Source: Streptomyces justiciae (GTDB lineage: Bacteria; Actinomycetota; Actinomycetes; Streptomycetales; Streptomycetaceae). From it: a stretch of 64,000 bases of DNA. A model generated the notes under the pieces. It saw only the letters and a list, made by a program, of their open reading frames with translations. It was not told where the DNA came from and ran no database searches. How positions within the stretch are numbered: the stretch's first letter is position 1; each line of letters opens with the position of its first letter. Of the stretch, positions 43,101-49,846 are shown piece after piece. The stretch spans positions 310,001 to 374,000 of the forward strand of contig NZ_JADDXU010000001.1 in NCBI RefSeq assembly GCF_015163075.1. Direction: 5' to 3'. Position numbers and translations under genes: made by a program.

Positions 43101-44116
43101 GTGACCTGCGCGGTCTTGTGCCGCAGGGAGTCGAGCAGCCGGTGGTAGCGGAGCAGGTCGGCGGGCGGGACCCGGTTGAACTCGGTGACGTCGCCGTCGG
43201 TGATCCGGGCGACGGCCTTCACGTACTCGGCGAGCAGGGAGTGGGACTGCCGGGGGTCCTCCTCCATCACGGCGAGCTCTTCCCCGTAGGCGTAGAACGC
43301 CCGGTACGGCACCTGCACCTGGCCCCAGTAGACGGCGAGCGCCGACTCGTCGGCGAGGTCCAGACAGGGGTCGAGCGCCTGGCGGGCCTCCGCCATGCAG
43401 TTCTCGAGCCTGATCTTCTCCGAGGTGTCGATGCGCATCGGCAGGACGTGCAGCCGGATGGGCCGGGGTGAGCGCTTGATGCGCTGGGCGATCTGGCGGG
43501 CACCCTGGATGGCCTGCCGGTTCATGGCCAAGGTGATGACGACGGTGTCCGGCAGCATGAGGGTGCAGATGCCCGCGCCGTCGGAGAAGCCGGTGCGGCT
43601 GTCGATGAGGATGTAGTCGTAGGGGCTCTCGTGCAGCATCCGGGCCCGCAGCGCCTCCAGGAACTCCCTGCCGTCGTCGCTGGCCTGGAACTTGCCCCAG
43701 TCGAACTCGTGCAGCCGGTTGGCGTAGTCGTCGTCCATGCGGCCGGGGCCGATGTAGTGCAGCTCGCCGCCCTTGGGGAACCGGTGGTCGAGTCTGACCC
43801 GGTAGCGGTCGAAGTTGGTGTGCTCGGCGTGCAGGGCCCGCAGGTCCTCCGGGATGTCGGCGCCGGTGGTGGCGGCGTCGGCGAACGCGGAGAACATGTC
43901 GAGCACCCCGGAGCCGTGGCTCAGATCGGACACCGGGAGGTAGGCCCCGTAGTAGAGGTGGAGTCCGGGCGCCTCCAGGTCCCAGTCCACGACCAGGACC
44001 GACTTTCCCTGACTCGCCATGATCCAGGCGGTGTTCGCGAGGGCCATGGTGCGCCCCGCCCCGCCTTTGAACGAATAGAACGAAATGATCTTTGCCGGTC
44101 GGCCGGTCGTCCCCAT
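40151..44116 (-). CDS. fxsT: FxsT: MinD-like ATPase / TIR-like / NB-ARC / TPR protein of the FxSxx-COOH system
   Basis: A 1321-residue multidomain protein. Residues 8-300 are a MinD/SIMIBI ATPase with the variant P-loop FKGGAGRTMA (Arg for the usual Lys) and VLVVDWDLEAPG. Residues 340-460 are a TIR-like Rossmann domain (LSIVHAPNDRLWADWITEQL, DYVLALLSPHL). Residues 490-830 are NB-ARC (AGFVGRDEQL, P-loop GMKGVGKRQ, VFDGAESETTVEPFIPGGGT). Residues 870-1310 are TPR-like helical repeats. This is the arrangement of FxsT proteins of Fxs loci. ATG at 44116 fits the family N-terminus; a GTG at 44128 is in frame. The gene starts about 16 bases after fxsC, and its stop overlaps the roadblock-like gene. 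Confidence 0.88.
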   Translation of the reverse strand: MGTTGRPAKIISFYSFKGGAGRTMALANTAWIMASQGKSVLVVDWDLEAPGLHLYYGAYLPVSDLSHGSGVLDMFSAFADAATTGADIPEDLRALHAEHTNFDRYRVRLDHRFPKGGELHYIGPGRMDDDYANRLHEFDWGKFQASDDGREFLEALRARMLHESPYDYILIDSRTGFSDGAGICTLMLPDTVVITLAMNRQAIQGARQIAQRIKRSPRPIRLHVLPMRIDTSEKIRLENCMAEARQALDPCLDLADESALAVYWGQVQVPYRAFYAYGEELAVMEEDPRQSHSLLAEYVKAVARITDGDVTEFNRVPPADLLRYHRLLDSLRHKTAQVTEPQTLSIVHAPNDRLWADWITEQLRPAGFEVVAHPNHGAPAEALPDPDYVLALLSPHLTGTPAEETVRRLNSEALLGSRPREQQVVRLRLGTARLATYLDWPGTPDLAVPSEESARRTLLTQFGLRPGEEPQPAPVAGPRFPGLSPAVWNLPMPNAGFVGRDEQLSALRAEFESGASAYSAPQVLYGMKGVGKRQIALEYAHRFASQYDLVWWVPAAGPELIRESFTALARALNRLSGGARTGEDPEAVLDDLRQRRHASRWLLVFDGAESETTVEPFIPGGGTGHVLLTSTNSRWSDRFTSHLVDVFTPEESLALLSRKLPGASDEELSRLAERTGHLALVEQTAAADLRRFPQSVDAYIARLDDGGLPRTDEEPDSEYGAFARIHRQAYDNLLRSSPAAGRILQLCSFLSPDGVGLNVILSKWMLSVVQGLEPGLTDTLELQSRVKRIDDHVLGVLDYRSRTLKVHRIVQDLVRDWMSDEERDQARDLALTVLADMVPEDMDRHKPEFREIFAELDRHVLPSKAPESDNPKVHGWLVSQVYHRWMSGRWEAARELGELVLDQWRTARGPDDTMVLRMESQVAAACRMLGRYRDSLRLSRHAVHTQRRQQVRGAGPDLYTLLASRGYAADLRAEGEFRDAYEEDSRTFSGLNRLIGSSHNATLSASHNLAWSKYFMEGAEAAVRQQQSTYDQRCQVMPPDDPWTWVAYGDLGTFYREAGQLEASEQCLVEARNQLHAIAGEHSPHTLNVVASLGLTMIRQGRVQHGQPLLQNAHVGFRELWGDDHPSTMSCHMAVAIGLHAEGLTTKDRTTEAAEYIREELDRYVRAFGDSHPFTGICHNNLALYLLAREETAEEAAEHARKAVHQLKESFGRAHRFTLVARMNQNNCLTVLGEGTSVERATEDEDIYEGCLQPSAWGTRHPVTLTAIANLLSSRPEAHQELAPILTRRVDEYFLKGHPLAKTLLAKPYGRNGADLEVQSV

Positions 44117-44132
44117 CCCCCGCCCCACGTGC

Positions 44133-45587
44133 TCATCCCCCGCCCAGCGACTCGCCAGGTGTTCTGCCCAGTAAGGGGGGCCACGGCCCCGCTCCTCGTT
44201 TCAGCCAGCCGACCCGCTCCCGCTGCCTGCGGATACGACGCTCGGCGGAGCTCTCCACGGACACGGCACCGGCGGGCACCGGCGGCGGCCCGGTGTCTCC
44301 CGCACCGGTTCCCCAGTCGGCCATCACGGCCGCCACGGCGAGCGTGAGCGATTCGGGCGAACCCACCTCGTGGTGGGAGGCGCCCAGCAGCCGGGCCGGG
44401 GTCAGCGCCAGCGACTCCCGCAGCGAGCCGGCGCTCTGCCGGCTCTCCTCGTCCAGCCGGGGCAGCACCACGACGACCGCGGCGATGTTCGCCCGGGCCC
44501 GGGCCAGCCGGTTCCACAGCGTGGAGAACGCCGGGTCCCGCGACAGCCAGGGATCGACCAGCAGTACGACGACCGCGGACTCGTCGACACCGGCCAGCAC
44601 CTCCGGTTCGTCCAGCTCCGGGGTGCGGACGGTCAGTTGCTCGGTCCCGCAGGCCCGTACCGCGCGTCCGGCCACGGACAGGGCGGGTTCGTCGCTGTGC
44701 GGGCGAAAGGGACGCCACTCCTCAGGGGAGTCGCCGTACGCCCCGACGGAGCCGCGCAGGCCTCGCATCCGGTCCCGGGTGCCGGTCAGCAGGACCAGGA
44801 CCGCCTGGCGTTCCCGCTCGGGCGGGCGCGGCGCGGGGGCGTCCTCGCGCTGCTGGGGGCCGGTCCGGCTCGGTCCGAAGCGGGACGGCACCTGGCGGCT
44901 CTCCGTCTCGGTCATGGCCGGCAGCGGTGCCCTGGAGGCCCTCAGCAGGCGCTCGGCGACCCTGCGGACGAGGTCGGGGTAGCGGCTGCGCCGGTCCGGG
45001 GCCTGGAGCAGGCCCATGACACCGGGGCCCTCGTACTCCTCGTCGACGATGTGTCCCGTGTTCGCCACCAGCCGCGGCAGCACCAGTCCCTCGGTGCGCC
45101 AGACCACGCCGACGAGACAGTCCGGCTGCTCACCGGTCTGCCGGGTACGGCGGTCCAGGCGCTCGCGGAAGACCGACCACTCCCGGGCGCACTGCGGGTC
45201 GGTGAGGTAGTCGGCCGAGTAGAGCACCAGCATCGAACGGCAGGACAGGACCGCCGGATCAGGGCCCGGAGCGGGCTCGGCGTGCTTCAGCCGGCCCTCG
45301 TGCGCGGGGCTGCGGCCCAACACGCTGTAGATCTCGTTCTGGACATCGATGTGAAACCGTTCGACCGGTCCTCTGTCACCGGTCGAACTGGCATAGCTGG
45401 TGTAGAACAAAGGCCCCACTGCAACCCCCCAAGGGCCTGCCTCCCGAACAACCCCGGCTTGGTCTTTGCTCCATAGCCCCACATCGACATCGGCGTGCGC
45501 AGCGACTTCGGCATGCTTGTGCGGCAACGTCAATTGAGCTCTAGCATAGGAGTTTTTGCCCTCGCCGAGCCCCGGAAAACTCGACAT
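44133..45587 (-). CDS. fxsC: FxsC: TIR-like protein of the FxSxx-COOH system
   Basis: A 484-residue protein. The TIR-like domain begins only at about residue 59 (GPLFYTSYASSTGDRGPVER, RSMLVLYSADYLTDPQCARE). A second globular part follows from about residue 270 (RQAVLVLLTGTRDRMRGLRG, SAVVVLLVDPWLSRDPAFST, LTPARLLGASHHEVGSPESL), as in FxsC proteins. ATG at 45587 has an AGGAG site. However, the first 58 residues use codons unusual for the genome (TAT GCT AGA, CAA TTG), so a GTG at 45419 may be the true start. FxsC is thought to accompany FxsB and FxsT; its chemistry is unproven. Confidence 0.85.
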   Translation of the reverse strand: MSSFPGLGEGKNSYARAQLTLPHKHAEVAAHADVDVGLWSKDQAGVVREAGPWGVAVGPLFYTSYASSTGDRGPVERFHIDVQNEIYSVLGRSPAHEGRLKHAEPAPGPDPAVLSCRSMLVLYSADYLTDPQCAREWSVFRERLDRRTRQTGEQPDCLVGVVWRTEGLVLPRLVANTGHIVDEEYEGPGVMGLLQAPDRRSRYPDLVRRVAERLLRASRAPLPAMTETESRQVPSRFGPSRTGPQQREDAPAPRPPERERQAVLVLLTGTRDRMRGLRGSVGAYGDSPEEWRPFRPHSDEPALSVAGRAVRACGTEQLTVRTPELDEPEVLAGVDESAVVVLLVDPWLSRDPAFSTLWNRLARARANIAAVVVVLPRLDEESRQSAGSLRESLALTPARLLGASHHEVGSPESLTLAVAAVMADWGTGAGDTGPPPVPAGAVSVESSAERRIRRQRERVGWLKRGAGPWPPLLGRTPGESLGGG

Positions 45588-45675
45588 CAGGTCTCCTCTC
45601 GCTCAACAGAGAGTGAAGCGTTCGTCATTCGCGCTGGTCGGCGCCCCTGTGTGCGCCCCGTTTCCGGAAAACCTG

Positions 45676-46983
45676 TCAGCTTCCTTTCACTCTTGTCTGG
45701 ATGTGTCGTATGAGCAGGGAGAGGTCCCTGCAATACACCGAGGGGTTGGCGAAGCCCCGTCCGCGGCCGTGGCGGTGAGCACGGAGTCCGGCGCCGCAGA
45801 CGGTCACCAGGGGGCACTCGCGGCACGTGCGACACAGAGCTGCCACGCCGTGCTCCGGTGCCCCGGGAAGGGACAGCACGGCATCGAAGGAGTGGCTGAA
45901 TATCGTTCCTCCGGTCTGTGCGGCACCGTCCGCGACGGCGTTCAGCGACCCCGCCCAGGTGATCGACCCGTCCGACTCGACGACCACGGCGGCGGCGGGC
46001 AGCGTTCCGATGACTTCGCTGCTGCTGCCGGCACCGTACTGGCACTCGGCCATGATCGACTCGAAGAGCCGGACCCGTGTCGGACGCCCGGAGGCCCACC
46101 AGCGGTCGAAGGCCGCGCACAGCCACCGTCCGTAGGCGCCGCTGCCGGCGCCCGGCGCCGGATGGTCCCAACTCCCGTAGGGCAGAAGGAAATCGACGGC
46201 CGGCGGGGCGTGATCGACGAGGGCGTCGAAGACGTCGGCCGCGTCGCCCGCCGCCGGGTCCACCACGCACAGCAGCCCGGCGAACAGGTGCCGGTAGCGC
46301 GGACCGGTCAGCCGGGCGAGCCCCGCGGTCACCCGTGCGTGGCTGCCCCGGTGCCGGCCGCCCGCCGGGCCGCGCCGGTGCCGGTCATGGCTGCGCTCGT
46401 CGCCGTCCAGGCTGACGCCGACTCGGATGCCCTGGCGCAGCAGCGTCTCCAGGGTCGGCTCGTCGAGCAGGACGCCGTTGGTCTGCAGGACGATCTCGGC
46501 CTCGGCTCCCGCCGCGGCGACGACCCGCCGGGCGGCCGCGCTGAACCGGGCGATCACGTCCCGGCCGGCGAGCAGCGGCTCACCGCCGTGCAACGCCACC
46601 TGAACGTGGGAGGGCCGATGTTGACGCACATGCTCCGCGATCCGCTCCAGGAGGCGTTCGCGCACCGCCTCGGGCATGGTCCGCGGACGCTCCCGCCATC
46701 CGGTGTCCTGTAATTCGTAGACGTAGCAGTAATCACAGGCCAGATTGCAGCGGCTGTGGAGTTTGACGACGAATTGGTCGAACGCCTTCAGTCGGGTCCG
46801 CCCTTCCGGCGTCACCGAAACAATAGGCTTTGGCCAAGGAATTGTGGGTGGGGAAGTGTCGTTCCACGTAGGTCCCTGATACCTGTCACCCGGCTCGCCG
46901 AATGCCGTACTGTCACCCCATGGCCGAACGGGTGGACATACGACGCCCCCGACAGATTCCCCGTACCGCGACAGCTCTTCCAC
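45676..46983 (-). CDS. fxsB: FxsB: radical SAM/SPASM peptide maturase of the FxSxx-COOH system
   Basis: A radical SAM enzyme of about 435 residues. The [4Fe-4S]-binding CxxxCxxC is in VKLHSRCNLACDYCYVYEL, the SAM-side motif is ALHGGEPLLAG, and SLDGDERSHDRHRRG follows. The C-terminal SPASM-like domain has CRTCRECPLVTVCGAG and ends in NPSVYCRDLS. These match FxsB, a maturase proposed to modify FxSxx-ending peptides. The start is uncertain: GTG 46983 keeps a full N-terminus, GTG 46815 is shorter, and the frame stays open to 47094. It is first of a five-gene operon and 197 bases from the divergent TIR-SEFIR gene. No precursor peptide gene was found next to it. Confidence 0.88.
   Translation of the reverse strand: MEELSRYGESVGGVVCPPVRPWGDSTAFGEPGDRYQGPTWNDTSPPTIPWPKPIVSVTPEGRTRLKAFDQFVVKLHSRCNLACDYCYVYELQDTGWRERPRTMPEAVRERLLERIAEHVRQHRPSHVQVALHGGEPLLAGRDVIARFSAAARRVVAAAGAEAEIVLQTNGVLLDEPTLETLLRQGIRVGVSLDGDERSHDRHRRGPAGGRHRGSHARVTAGLARLTGPRYRHLFAGLLCVVDPAAGDAADVFDALVDHAPPAVDFLLPYGSWDHPAPGAGSGAYGRWLCAAFDRWWASGRPTRVRLFESIMAECQYGAGSSSEVIGTLPAAAVVVESDGSITWAGSLNAVADGAAQTGGTIFSHSFDAVLSLPGAPEHGVAALCRTCRECPLVTVCGAGLRAHRHGRGRGFANPSVYCRDLSLLIRHIQTRVKGS
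46883..46918. promoter_or_regulatory. Paired ctgtcaccc motif near the fxs divergent promoters
   Basis: The nonamer ctgtcaccc occurs at 46883-46891 and 46910-46918, starts 27 bases apart, close to the possible 5' ends of fxsB. It may be a regulator site or part of the fxsB promoter if the short start is used. No other palindrome stands out in the 46.8-47.2 kb gap. Confidence 0.3.
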
Positions 46984-47180
46984 CCTGACCCCCCGATCAA
47001 CTCCAGGGGGCCGGTGCGTCTTTCGGGCCGCGACCATCGGCGGCATGGCTCTCGCAGACGTCCCCCACCCAACGTACGCAGAACCGCTGACCACGGGCGA
47101 GGTCTCAACTGGCCAACATCAGGCGGCCCTTGGGGTGGCCTGGGATGCCACGGGGCACAGGGGAGTGGAGGGGGCAGCCC

Positions 47181-48275
47181 ATGTCGAACTTCTTCATCAC
47201 CAGTTTCGCGCAGGCGGAGAACGAAAACTATGTGTGGCGGTTCCACGGCGATCTGACGCGAGCGGTCCGGGACCGCAGCGGGCACGAGGTCGTCACGGAG
47301 ATATGCCGTGGCGGACGTGGGTCGGCGAACAGCGACCTCGTCGCCCGGACCGGCGTCCTGGTCGCGCTCTGCTCGCCGTCGTATTACGCCGATCCCGGCT
47401 GCCGCCAGGACCTGGCGCTCTTCCAGCACCGGCTGGGATTCGTCCCGGCGCAGCGGGGCCCGGCCCCGGCCGTGACCCCGGTGCTCGTGCGCTGGCTTCC
47501 GGCCGAGCCCCCGGCCGGCCTGCCCCGGGCGCCGGTGCTCACCGACCCCCACGACGTCTACGCCCGCAAGGGCCTGTTCACCGTCATCGACGACCTGGGC
47601 TGGAACTCCGGGGAGTACGCCACGGCCCTCCAGGAACTGGCCGAGCGGGTGTGCGCCGGCTACAAGAACCGACCGCCGGACCTGCCCGCGACCGACCGCC
47701 CGGCACCACCCCAGGCGTTCCCTGCGGCCCACACCGTCCCCGGCCCCCGCAGCGCGAGCCCCTCGGCGGCGCCGCCCCCATCCGGCCCACGCGTCTTCCT
47801 CTCCTACGCCCATGCCGACGCCCAGCCCGGCCACGCGGACAGCGTCCTCGCCCTGGCCGACCTGCTGAAGCGGCGGGGCATCAACGCGCGCACGGACCAC
47901 GAGGCCGCCCAGGAACCGCAGATCTGGCGGCTGTGGATGCAGGAGGAACTCGACGCGGCCGACTACATCCTCACCGTGGCTTCCCCCGAATACCGGGTCC
48001 GGGCGGAGCAACGGCGGAGGGGAGGGGTCGGCCTCGGCGTGACCTGGGAGGGCAGTTACGTCCTGGACGAGGTGTACGAGAATCCGCAGACGTGGGTCAA
48101 GCGCGTCATCCGCGTCATCCTGCCCCCGTACGGCAGGGACGACCTGCCCGTCTTCCCGGGTTCCGCCTCCGCCACCTACTACCGCATCGACCCCAGCCCG
48201 GCGGCGGCCCCGGCCCACGATCAGCTGGACGCCCTGGTCCGCTACCTGAAACGCGGCCCCCGGCCATCGCCCTGA
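47181..48275 (+). CDS. TIR-like plus SEFIR/TIR domain protein divergent from the fxs operon
   Basis: A 364-residue soluble protein with two signalling-type Rossmann domains. Residues 1-165 resemble the FxsC TIR-like domain (MSNFFITSFAQAENENYVWR, TGVLVALCSPSYYADPGCRQ). After a Pro/Ala linker, residues 208-350 are SEFIR/TIR-like (PRVFLSYAHADAQPG, LADLLKRRGINARTDHEAAQ, ADYILTVASPEYRVRAEQRR, VILPPYGRDDLPVF). ATG at 47181 follows GGAGGGGG. A catalytic Glu for NADase activity cannot be assigned by eye. It is divergent from fxsB and probably belongs to the same system; its role is unknown. Confidence 0.83.
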   Translation: MSNFFITSFAQAENENYVWRFHGDLTRAVRDRSGHEVVTEICRGGRGSANSDLVARTGVLVALCSPSYYADPGCRQDLALFQHRLGFVPAQRGPAPAVTPVLVRWLPAEPPAGLPRAPVLTDPHDVYARKGLFTVIDDLGWNSGEYATALQELAERVCAGYKNRPPDLPATDRPAPPQAFPAAHTVPGPRSASPSAAPPPSGPRVFLSYAHADAQPGHADSVLALADLLKRRGINARTDHEAAQEPQIWRLWMQEELDAADYILTVASPEYRVRAEQRRRGGVGLGVTWEGSYVLDEVYENPQTWVKRVIRVILPPYGRDDLPVFPGSASATYYRIDPSPAAAPAHDQLDALVRYLKRGPRPSP

Positions 48276-48394
48276 AAAAAATTCCGTCGGCCGTACAACC
48301 CTCCCCCCACCTGCCGAGTCGTACTTGGCATCAGGACTTCTGGGGAGGGGATCTGGGGGGATCGCGGGGGTTCTGATCTGGAGGGGGAAAGACC

Positions 48395-48426
48395 GAGGGG
48401 GCCTGGTCGACGGACCAGGCCCCCTC
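48395..48426. terminator. Bidirectional terminator hairpin
   Basis: A perfect 14-bp stem (gagggggcctggtc with gaccaggccccctc) and a 4-base gacg loop lies between the convergent TIR-SEFIR gene and rbsD and can end both transcripts. Confidence 0.88.
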
Positions 48427-48444
48427 GAAGCATTCAGCGCGGGT

Positions 48445-48834
48445 TCAGAAGAACACCCCACAGCGCAGCAGCACATTCGCGTAGGGCCGCGCCTCGCCCG
48501 TCCGTACGACGAGCCGCGCTCCCGCCGACAGCTCCTTGAGCCGTTCATGGGAGACGAACTGCACGTCGGGGAAGGTCCCGCCCAGCAGCTCCGCCGCCGC
48601 CGGATTCGCCTCCCGCACCTCGGAAGCCGCCGTCGCCCCCTCCACCACCAGCTCCGCCAGCAGCCCCTCCAGCACCTCCGCGAAGGACGGCACCCCCGCC
48701 CGGAAGGCGAGGTCCACCACCCGGGGACCGTCGGGTATCGGCATGCCGGCGTCGCACACCAGCACCCCGTCACCGTGCCCCAACTCGGCCAGCGCGCCGG
48801 ACAGATGACGGTTCAGGATTCCCGCCTTCTTCAC
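48445..48834 (-). CDS. rbsD: D-ribose pyranase
   Basis: A 129-residue RbsD/FucU family mutarotase that interconverts pyran and furan forms of ribose so that ribokinase can use it. The N-terminus MKKAGILNRHLSGALAELGH carries the catalytic His, with VCDAGMPIPDGPRVVDLAF next; the C-terminus RTGEARPYANVLLRCGVFF is typical. Its ATG overlaps the ribokinase stop by ATGA. It is the last gene of the ribose operon and ends at a strong terminator. Confidence 0.95.
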   Translation of the reverse strand: MKKAGILNRHLSGALAELGHGDGVLVCDAGMPIPDGPRVVDLAFRAGVPSFAEVLEGLLAELVVEGATAASEVREANPAAAELLGGTFPDVQFVSHERLKELSAGARLVVRTGEARPYANVLLRCGVFF

Positions 48835-49733
48835 AGCGCGTCGACCTCCGCCGCCGTCGGGAAGGAATCCTGCGCGCCCTCCTTCGTCACCGCCGCCGCC
48901 CCGACCCGGGCCGCGTACGCCGCCGCCTCCTCCAGGGACGCCCCCGTGCCCAGCCGGTAGGCCAGCGCCGCCGTGAACGCGTCGCCCGCGCCCGTCGTGT
49001 CCACCGCGTCGACCTTGACCGACGCCACCCGGCGCACACCGTCCTTGGACGCCACCAGCGCGCCTTCCGCGCCCAGGGTCACGACCACCGACCGCGGGCC
49101 CTTCGCCAGCAGGATGCGCGCCCAGTCCTCCGGGTCGTCCCCGATCGCCGAGTCGCCCAGGATGACCTTCGCCTCGTGCTCGTTGACGATCAGCGGGTCA
49201 CAGGCCGCCAGCAGCACGGCGGGCAGCGGACGCGGCGGAGAGGGGTTCAGCACGAAACGGCTGTCCGGCGCCAGGCTCGACGCCACCGCCACGACCGTCT
49301 CCAACGGGATCTCCAACTGCGCCGACACCACCCGCGAGGCGTGGAACAGACTGCCCGCGGCCCGCACGTCCTCCGGCGTGAGACGGCCGTTCGCACCCGG
49401 CGACACCACGATGCTGTTGTCGCCCGACGGGTCCACCGTGATCAGCGCGACCCCCGTCGGCGCCCCGCCGACCAGCACGCCCACCGTGTCGACGCCGGCC
49501 GAGCGCAGCGAGTCCAGCAGCAGCCGGCCGTGCCCGTCGTCGCCGACCCGGGCCAGCAGGGCCGTGCTCGCGCCCAGCCGGGCGGCCGCGACCGCCTGGT
49601 TCGCGCCCTTGCCACCCGGGTGGACGGCCAGGTCGGAGCCGAGCACGGTCTCCCCGGCCGCCGGCCGGCGCTCGACACCGATCACCAGGTCGGCGTTGGC
49701 CGACCCTACGACCAGGAGGTCGTAGTCGTACAT
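48831..49733 (-). CDS. rbsK: Ribokinase
   Basis: A 300-residue PfkB-family kinase that phosphorylates D-ribose at O5. The substrate motif is HPGGKGANQAVAAARLGAST and the C-terminal PfkB signature is DTTGAGDAFTAALAYRLG, with the catalytic Asp in GAGD. N-terminal VVGSANADLVIGVERRPAAG is standard for RbsK. It lies 113 bases after the transporter gene, a gap with GC-rich inverted segments that may modulate expression, and overlaps rbsD by four bases. Confidence 0.95.
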   Translation of the reverse strand: MYDYDLLVVGSANADLVIGVERRPAAGETVLGSDLAVHPGGKGANQAVAAARLGASTALLARVGDDGHGRLLLDSLRSAGVDTVGVLVGGAPTGVALITVDPSGDNSIVVSPGANGRLTPEDVRAAGSLFHASRVVSAQLEIPLETVVAVASSLAPDSRFVLNPSPPRPLPAVLLAACDPLIVNEHEAKVILGDSAIGDDPEDWARILLAKGPRSVVVTLGAEGALVASKDGVRRVASVKVDAVDTTGAGDAFTAALAYRLGTGASLEEAAAYAARVGAAAVTKEGAQDSFPTAAEVDAL

Positions 49734-49846
49734 GAAGTAGCTCCCCTAGTAAGTGACTTCGGGTGAGCGGCCCTTGAAAGGTCTCCGGAGAGATCCCCGA
49801 ACGGCCTCCGGGGAGTCCCCGCAAGGAACCGCCCACCCCGCTCGTC

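Noticed and set aside
45587..45628. 13-codon ORF MTNASLSVEREET before fxsC as a precursor peptide
   Set aside because: Too short and without F-x-S-x-x; may be at most a coupling leader, mentioned only as a finding.
46920..46988. 22-residue plus-strand ORF (MAERVDIRRPRQIPR, ending ALPP) as an FxsA candidate
   Set aside because: It lacks the F-x-S-x-x C-terminus and a ribosome site, and lies in the fxsB upstream region on the wrong strand.
46812..48773. Long minus-strand frame across the TIR-SEFIR gene
   Set aside because: No coherent protein; the plus-strand gene has two recognisable domains and a good ribosome site. Its end was also checked for an FxSxx terminus and ends FLGQSLLFR instead.
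49734..49846. Riboswitch or attenuator between rbsCB and rbsK
   Set aside because: Some GC-rich inverted segments exist, but no conserved riboswitch architecture or convincing alternative structures could be recognised.
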